A DNA stretch of 64,000 bases from Hemerocallis citrina (taxonomy: Eukaryota > Streptophyta > Magnoliopsida > Asparagales > Asphodelaceae): contig CM030359.1 of NCBI GenBank assembly GCA_017893485.1, positions 31,748,430-31,812,429 on the forward strand. Reading direction: 5' to 3'. The translations under genes and the position numbers were made by a program. Position 1 is the stretch's first letter, and each line of letters starts with the position of its first letter. The notes beneath the pieces were generated by a model that worked only from the letters and a program-made list of their open reading frames with translations, was not told the DNA's origin and ran no database searches. This document shows positions 57,155-64,000 of the stretch, in pieces.

Positions 57155-59502
57155 TTAGCTTTTGAGAGGCTTATAGAGGACTACGCTCACATACTTTTCG
57201 CAGAATCTGTGTGTCATACCAAGGGCTACAAGTGACTCGGAGGCCCACCCTTTCTCGAGAAAGAGGTGGTCTAGCACGACATGTTGAGGCCTTGTGGGGG
57301 AACCAGTGTCAGAGGACTCCGTTGGGCCGAGGGCTGCAGTAGCATTTAATTGGGATGGAAGCGCATAGGGCTCCTTTGCAAACTCCTCTTCCTCTAAAAA
57401 TGACTGCGTGTAGCTTGCGATGGGAGAAGGGGGGTGCTCGAATTCTTTCACACTTTCGGTGTTTTCTGGGACAATGCCCTGGATCGGAGGAAGTGCACAG
57501 AACATCGCAAGTTCATTATTGGTGTTGTATTATATACGCGAGGGAATATTTCAAACTTTAAATCGAGTTTCTAATAGAGTTTTTCAGGTCAGAAAAAGAA
57601 GAGCATTTCCATTAGGCGAGTTTATATTAGTGATGTAACTTACATTGACATCGAGAATGTTGGAAATCCGCCCGCTCTCATCAGTAATGTAAGGAAGATC
57701 AGGAATATGTCTCGGTTCGCCATCCACAGTGAGCTTGTAATGATAGACTCCGAAAGGAAGGACTAGTAGAATAGAATGATCTTTCCCAGACTTATGCAGT
57801 GCCTTCCTGTAAACACAATAAGGAAGGGAAAATTTATCCGAAGCCTCTTAATTGAAACCCCTTGTCTTTCAAACCATTTTGGAAAGAAACGCCTTCCATT
57901 ACATATGTCAGTAAAGCATGACTGTTTTCAGAAGAAAATGTTATCAATCAATAGTAGTACGTTTAATGGAAAATTAGATCGAATAAGGGATTATTAAAAC
58001 AAAATTCCCTGGAAACAAAACAGCAACCTTGAGGTCCAGTTATCCCACGACCCTTCGACAAAAACTTCATTGCCTGCATAGTTCCATGTAATCAATGTTG
58101 GAATCCCCTTTTGAACTGGAATATCAGAATCCATTGGTACTTGATTGAAAACCGGTGGTGAGGCCTCAACTGGTCTCTGCATAGGAACCGTTGGAACCTG
58201 CAGCATTTGAAGAAGGATAGACGAAGTCCCGTCAACTAGAACTTAAAAACATGACAATATTTGTAGTTGTGAATTTTCAAGCTAGAACATTTCAACCTTG
58301 ATAAGTTTTTAGGTTCAAACTAATACATGATTATGCAATAATTGAAGGAGAAGAAATAAATTAAATGTGAATGCTATAACATATGTTGGTAATAAGCAAC
58401 TATGTTAAATCCAAGACTTAATTTCCTAAAAACTTACTAAAAGCTTTCGTCATTCGATCTTTACATCATAAACAAACCCAATTGACCTTGTTAGAGCATT
58501 CGCACTATAAACCACGGATTCAAACCTCGGATATCGATAACAGGAATTCGCTGCCATTTATCAGCAATTCCAAACACATCGATCGAGAGTATCAGTAAGC
58601 AAATTTAAAATCCAACTCGGCCAATGCATCTCACTATCTGCTGAGATTGTATCTCAATAGGCATCCAAACAATAAAGGATCATCCAAAAAGTACTCTTAA
58701 ATGACTCCCATTTAAATCAGTTTTAATCTGAATCCTCCAATTAACAAGTAATTTAACAACAATCGTCACTCTAAAGTTACTCTAGAGTCTAGTGGTAAAT
58801 CTCTTTGCTAGAGAGTATCAATAAGTGGTTGGGTGTCTTTGACTACATCATAGTTCAAAAAATTAATCAACGAAATATATATAATAAAAATTAAAATTAA
58901 AACATTAGCAAGTGTTGTAGTACAGAGTTACATCCAGCAAGTCTCTTAGAGCAACTCCGAATATCTTGGAATATTCATTTCTGAAGGCTCATCAACTCTA
59001 ACCACGCTATTTTAAATATGATTAATTTCTTCAAACTTTATTCATTTTTCTTAATTAAACTAAAATAAACTATGCATTATGAGTTTGTGCAATATATTTA
59101 TTAAGTAGTCTTTTAAAAGATGTAAAGCTAATACAAAATAAATAATTAATTTTAAATATTAATATTGTATCAATCATTATTTACATTCGATAAAAAAAAT
59201 ATTCAAAATTGGTCTTATCTTGAAGATATCGTCAAGACATAATTAAATTTGTATTAATATATATATATATAGGGTAAAAGGGATATGAGCAACTTGCTAA
59301 TTTAGTAAATGAGCAATTGATTATGTGGCATGCATGTGATACATTGGACAAGTAACCATTTTAATGATTTTCCAATCACATGTATGCCACATCATCAATT
59401 GCTTATTTACTAAATGAGCAAGTTGCTCATACCCTTTTTTCACATGTATGCCACATCAATTGCTTATTTACTAAATGAGCAAGTTGCTCATACCCCTTTT
59501 TC

Positions 59503-59556
<54 letters not shown>

Positions 59557-60015
59557 TTGAAAAAATGTTAAGCTGCAAGAGGATAGAATGAGTAATTTTA
59601 ATGTGTAGTAGTGATTTGAAGGCTTCAAAAAGAACTTCTAATTTGAAGGGTGGGAGACACCAACTTCATTTTGAAAGGGCCAATGAAGTCCGGTTGGAGC
59701 ACTCCAACCCTTCAAAATGAAGATTTGAAGATTGGGTTGGAGTTGCTCTTTAGGTAAGATAAGAAATGATGAAAAACTCTTTAGGTAAGATAAGAAATGA
59801 TGGAAAACAGGCACTTCAAATTCTGTTCGTATCAGGTTATGTTTACACTAGAAAAAAAAGCTTACCTGGGCAGCAACGAAGAAAGGGGCTGGGGATGGTT
59901 TGGGGCCATCGGGCGACGATGCCCTGAAAACTCTGTCCGAAATCTTACTACTGTCCGATCCCCCTGAAACTACATCCTGGCCGTCCGTTGACATCTTCAC
60001 ACTCGCATTCCCCAT
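57155..60015 (-). CDS. KINB1: SnRK1 regulatory beta subunit, KINB1/GAL83 type (exons 60015-59866, 58197-58028, 57806-57644, 57478-57155)
   Basis: Beta subunits scaffold the SnRK1 (SNF1/AMPK-type) energy-sensing kinase and set its location. Four exons of 150, 170, 163 and 324 nt join in frame to 268 residues, near the family's length of about 280. I chose the ATG at 60015 because it gives MGNASVK, an N-myristoylation signal; an upstream in-frame ATG at 60033 would bury it. A disordered Ser/Pro N-terminus follows, then a glycogen-binding-like CBM48 (ITWNYAGNEVFVEGSWDNW, SGKDHSILLVLPFGVYHYKL, about residues 85-160) and the C-terminal kinase-interaction domain (FAKEPYALPSQL, PQHVVLDHLFLEKGW, VVLYKPLKS). 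All introns are GT-AG. No defects seen. Confidence 0.92.
59272..59504. mobile_element. Foldback MITE nested in KINB1 intron 1
   Basis: The left arm GGGTAAAAGGGATATGAGCAA matches the inverted right arm GGGAAAAAGGGGTATGAGCAA. Pairing continues for over 60 bp (AACTTGCT..ATTTAGTAAAT..AGCAATTGAT). The right arm is present twice (about 59365-59440 and 59442-59504). Flanked by AT repeats. Confidence 0.65.
59505..59551. repeat. (AT)n microsatellite in KINB1 intron 1
   Basis: A pure AT run next to the nested MITE. Confidence 0.9.
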
Positions 60016-60091
60016 CTCAATATCTGAACCCAAAAACCCACTTAAAACCAGCAGTCAAATGCCACAAATGGAGGGAGAGAGAGAGAGAAGA

Positions 60092-60147
60092 AGATGATGA
60101 TGATGATTAGAAGGAGGACAAGATGATGATGATGATGATGATGATGA
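60092..60147. repeat. (GAT)n repeat in KINB1 5' leader
   Basis: Two blocks of GATGAT repeats 80-130 bp upstream of the KINB1 ATG, probably within the 5' UTR (reads as ATC repeats on the coding strand). Confidence 0.8.
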
Positions 60148-60178
60148 AGGAGAAAAATGGCATGAAGACGGAGCGATA

Positions 60179-60213
60179 ACGTGTCAAGAGCACGTGTGGA
60201 TAATGCCACGTGG
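60179..60213 (-). promoter_or_regulatory. G-box/ABRE cluster upstream of KINB1
   Basis: ACGTGTC (60179-60185), GCACGTGT (60190-60197) and the palindrome CCACGTGG (60206-60213) lie within 35 bp, 165-200 bp before the ATG at 60015. ACGT-core motifs of this kind bind bZIP factors (ABF/AREB, GBF). Regulation by abscisic acid or light is inferred only. Confidence 0.55.
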
Positions 60214-60369
60214 ATATGAATGTTGGTGGACCCACAGTAGGTGGATCAGTTTCTTTTGTGTGATGGCAACTTGGATGAGAACGCCAAGTTGGATGAGGAA
60301 AGTTTCTAAGCGGAAATGTCGAAATTGACCTTTGTCCTTTTTCTCTCACGGAGTTATCCACTTATCTTG

Positions 60370-60914
60370 AGGACATATTCACTTAGCACCCTGAGTTTTT
60401 AACTTAATATCTTTTGGGTTTTGTTTGATATTATTTTGGTGGGGAAGTATTTTTGCTGAAAAATATTGTTATAAAAAATTACTTTCTTGTAGTGAAAAGT
60501 CTTTTTTTTTCTTACGATTTGGAAGTTTAGCGGAAAACATATCCAAACGGATTTTATGTAAGAGATATTACGAAAAGTCCCTTACAAGTCAGATGTAAAA
60601 TTCTCTACAATATATATGTGCTACAAAATTTCTTATAATGTCTTCATTAAAGTGTACAAAAATTTACGAGAATTGCTAGGTTCTTACAAGACATTTTTTT
60701 ATCTTGTCAAACTCAAAATATGAAAACAAACATATTTTTTGGAGTCTCAGTATATAAACTTTGGCCTTATGAATTTTTGTCGTACCATCAGCATATCCGG
60801 AGCTTTTTAGCAATAAAACTTCTTTGAGTGTGAACAAGATACTTATATATGTTAATTATAGACTCTAATAATTAATTAATTGGATTAAGAGGAATATATT
60901 ATATATTCCAAATA
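60370..60914. other. Intergenic, AT-rich, no gene seen
   Basis: No ORF, RNA or element recognised. Confidence 0.55.
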
Positions 60915-61595
60915 TTCTATTCGTGCATACTTGTTCGGATTCTATGCATCCCATACTACATTGGTCCGAGGGCAAGCACCAACATACCCCACATTAAAGG
61001 ATTTAATCTCTCGTCATGATAACTACCCAGTAATAAAATAAAGTTTAGACATTCCACGAGTACAGATTCCAGTTTCGGAGATTCACCGCCCGACTATACA
61101 GAATTCTCATCGTGCGAACATCTCGCAAGTGTCCCTCTAGTCCCGGTACACGCGTATACACTGGAGTACGGCTTACTATCCGCCCGACTAATCATGATTC
61201 CGGAATCCACCGCCCGATCAATCATAATTTTGGATTTAATTAAGGCTCGCTTCCATCGCAAGCAATCACAGCCCCGGAATCCACCGCCCGACTATATAGA
61301 GGCCCTCCACTTACGTTTGTCTAAGTTTACTACATCTTCACTTAGTGCTTATTCTTAAGTTTGAACATGAATAATTATACTACTAGAGTTAGCTTACCCT
61401 CCTACTGGTCTACACAAAAATATACCGAGAATGCCAGCCCATATTGTCCACTTCTCAAATCAATTATTCATTTTCAACACTTGTCAGTACCTGGGTCTCA
61501 TTAAGCCTCTAGAATCAACATCTTTTTATTTTCAATAATTTGGGGTACTCATACCCTTATAACTCATGTTCATGTATTAATAATTCATTCAAATT
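60915..61595. mobile_element. LTR relic (left part), same superfamily as the TGTCACGCCCC LTRs
   Basis: Contains 'tgcatcccatactacat', as at 43565 in the solo LTR, and 'atattgtccactt...acccttataactc', as in the other family LTRs. A region around 61080-61290 repeats 'ccaccgcccgactat/atca', the inverse of the CGGGCGGTG motif in the miniature element near 14490. Interrupted at 61596. Confidence 0.5.
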
Positions 61596-63627
61596 ATCAG
61601 AGTGCCTCTTCACGGAGTCTTCCTCCAGTATCAAAGACTGGGAAACCTAGCTTCAACATTATGTAAAAACTCTTAAAAAGAGTTTCTCTCTCTAGAAACT
61701 AATCCCCAAATCCCCCCAAAAGCAAACCCTAGATCTGAGAAAAGTTTGGGGGCGGCGGCTAGGGCTCATCGCCACCGCCCCATCATCCCTCGGTCGTCCC
61801 TCCCTCCATCGCTTTCCTTCCTGTGGTGTTCCTATGATGGCGATGCCCCTCCCCCCCACCCCACCCCCCAAAATGTTTTCTTCGCTCTCCGTCCTCTCCC
61901 GTCGCTGCTCGTCTCCGGTGCCATGGATCCCCTTTCTCGAGCACCTCCTTCGACGACACCTGGGCTCCATCTTCGCCCACAGCAGCCGATGCCTACCCAA
62001 CCCAGTCGTACGACGCGTCTCTCCAGCCCTCGTCTTCACTGCCATCGAGCTATGCGGTCGTGCCAACGATTTAGCATCGGCCTTGGTTCGGTTTGTGACA
62101 GATTGGAGATGGGGGTGAGTTGGTTTGGGGTTTGGGTTGGTTGGATAGTGAAGGATGGTCAGAGGTGGCTTGGTGCTCATGATTTGTGTCCAAGTACAAA
62201 GTTCGTTTGCTATACTGCCTCCACTATTTTGTCCACTCTTGGGGCCCAGATGTTCTTCGCGGTCGCCACCATGTGCACACTCTCGGAGCCAATCACGGCG
62301 ATCTGTGGCTATGATTTAGTTTTAGAGGGTTGGTAGTGCGTGCGAAGAAGCCGGTGTTGCTTCTCTCTCTGCGATGTGCAATGATGAGAGAGTAAGTGTG
62401 AATGGCTGTGCCAACTCAGAGTCGGCAGCGATTTTTTAGTGAGGTTTTTTAGTAGGGGGGGTGGAGGAGCTGTCTAAGTTGGTTTTGACTTGGTATGAAG
62501 ATTGCAGTGTAGTACAGCTGTGGGGCTAGGGCCCGAAGATGGGGTCCCCCAATGAGATGTGCTCACTCGTTACTCCTGTGCCCTATGCCTTCTACCGACG
62601 CCGTCGTCCGTCGCCTTCAGCGGTGCCGGAACGGTTCCTTCGCTGCCACCACCATGTCCACGCTCTCGGGGCCAATTACGGTGATCTGCAACCATGATTT
62701 GGGCCTCTAGGATTGGTGTAGTTGGCGAATTAGTCGGGGTTTGTGTTGATGGCAGTGCCATAGTTAGTGGCTGGAGCTTGAACCCTGATCTATTGGGGTG
62801 TGATATAGAGGGCCAAGGACTGTATCCGGGCTGCTTCACCTGATGACCACAGTTGACGGGGCACCAACACCACTACGCCCTCATAATGGAAGCAGACGCC
62901 CAACGCCATCGCCCGTTGTGACGAGAGGAGAAGGTGATACTTTAATCAGCTGGGTCTTATGTTGGTTTTCTGATTGAGAGAGAGTGTGAGAGAGTGAGTG
63001 AGTGAAGATGTTTCTCCTCACTACTCTATGTTGGTTGTGGTCTGTATTTGTGAAAAATCACTGGAGATAGCAAGGGCGTGAATGAGGCGAAGGTTTCCTT
63101 TTCACGACTCTCTCCTTGACTGCGGTCTTTTGGTGGGGGAGTTATTATAGCAAGATTGAGGGAGGATAGGAGGTGTAGACTGAGCTTGGCGGTTGTCAAA
63201 ACTCTGCCTACAGGGCTTGGGCCAAAAGATGGGGCCCCCCAGCGAGTAGACTGAGCTCGGCGGTTGTCAAAATTTGGCATGCGGGGTTTGGGCCCAAAGA
63301 TGGGATCCCCCAGCGAGGAGAAGGCAGGGCTTGGCAGGTGATTAAATCCTGCCAGACTAGTTTTAGGTGGGTGTGCATATGTCGTGGAGGCAGTGTACGA
63401 AGCTAAACTGACGTACATATAATTTTGATGAATCGAGCATGTTTGTCGGCCCACCCTCCAGGCCTGTTGGAGGAATTTTTTGTTTATACGGGTTATGTTA
63501 CTTCATGTATGTTCTATAATCTGTTTGTAGGGTGTAACTTGGCCCAGTACTCTGGGTTTGTTTCTTTAATCTCTTATTAATGAAACAGGGTGGCCATGTT
63601 CCACCTTTTCCTTCAAAAAAAAAAAAA
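61596..63627 (+). mobile_element. Non-autonomous LINE-tailed element, 2.0 kb
   Basis: A 13-bp target duplication ATTCATTCAAATT (61583-61595, 63628-63640) encloses it, with an A-rich 3' end after TTATTAATGAAAC. That tail is shared with the LINE at 8234-9162, but there is no endonuclease or RT. The 5' part has an 'aaaccctagatctgaga' leader and an ORF (61746-62336). Inside, a block of about 75 bp around CACCATGT(G/C)CAC(A/G)CTCTCGG occurs twice (about 62254, 62638) and a 'gaagatggggtccccca' motif three times (62535, 63220, 63297). Confidence 0.7.
61746..62336 (+). other. ORF of unknown nature in the LINE-tailed element
   Basis: A 196-codon frame, Pro/Arg/Ser-rich, with no motif I recognise. Overlapping frames are open on both strands in this GC-richer stretch, so it may not be translated. 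It is the only sizeable frame of an otherwise non-coding retroposon. Confidence 0.25.
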
Positions 63628-63640
63628 ATTCATTCAAATT

Positions 63641-64000
63641 CATTCATTCATTCATATTTATTCATCAACAAGTACAATATCGACCTATTCATTTTCATAA
63701 TACATTTTTCATATTCATCAAAACCTTCTCAATACAAGTTAATGAAGATTAAATCATAATCTCTTAAAATTTATCATTGAAAACTCATCTCATTATTTTT
63801 CTTTGATTTATTTTATACCAATTCCTAACATCATTAACCATATATATGTATCTTTCTTGAGTTCAAATCTCATCTAAGCATGAATATGATCTTTATTTTC
63901 CCAAAATATAACTTAAAACAGCGAGAATATATTTTCAATCACCTCGTTTAAGTATCATTTGCAAAATAGTAAATTCAAAGTCAGAAACTGCATTTCATGC
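63641..64000. mobile_element. LTR relic (right part)
   Basis: AT-rich continuation of the relic interrupted at 61596, running out of the window. No ORF. Confidence 0.35.

Larger units (their letters stand above)
58949..59748. mobile_element. Probable PIF/Harbinger MITE in KINB1 intron 1
   Basis: Ends GAGCAACTCCGAAT and, inverted, GAGCAACTCCAACCC, with TTA on the left and TTT on the right, so the duplication is imperfect. About 800 bp and it contains another MITE. Only the ends support the call. Confidence 0.45.

Overview
This window is nuclear DNA of a flowering plant: long AT-rich introns with GT-AG splice sites, Helitrons, MITEs, and nested Ty1/copia and Ty3/gypsy retrotransposons. The coding exons are not GC-rich, which fits a eudicot or other non-grass angiosperm, but the species cannot be read from the sequence.

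Layout. (1) 1-7088, + strand: the 3' part of exon 1 plus five more exons of a Sec1/Munc18-type gene matching plant MIP3 (MAG2-INTERACTING PROTEIN 3). Exon 4 has an in-frame TGA. Its introns hold a Helitron, a duplicated exon-1 start, a PIF/Harbinger MITE and a hAT MITE. (2) 7.4-9.2 kb: two LINE 3' ends and a minus-strand Helitron. (3) 9.3-15.1 kb: LTR relics, a 2.85-kb solo LTR and a chimeric miniature LTR element. (4) 15.1-24.8 kb: a 5'-truncated Tat-type gypsy element (+ strand pol) with a spliced antisense gene. (5) 24.8-28.1 kb: a small Helitron, a solo LTR and remnants. (6) 28.1-56.7 kb: an old copia element broken by two insertions. One is a complete 16.4-kb Tat element (31177-47610, minus strand, TSD ACCAC), itself holding a 3.1-kb solo LTR (42864-45962, TSD TAAGG). 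The other is a 7.4-kb gypsy-derived element (48419-55839, minus strand, TSD TACCA). (7) 57155-60015, minus strand: a four-exon gene for an SnRK1 beta subunit (KINB1 type) with G-box/ABRE-like motifs upstream. (8) 60.9-64 kb: an LTR relic split by a 2-kb non-LTR element without reverse transcriptase.

The most striking object is the 7.4-kb element. Between two nearly identical 2.75-kb LTRs, a primer-binding site and a polypurine tract, it carries no gag-pol but an intact, intronless 241-codon LOG gene (cytokinin riboside 5'-monophosphate phosphoribohydrolase, the cytokinin-activating enzyme). LOG genes in plants normally have several introns, so this looks like a retro-captured, recently mobilised hormone-activation gene. 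The second notable system is a three-exon antisense gene with its own promoter, kept with the same exon phases in both Tat elements.
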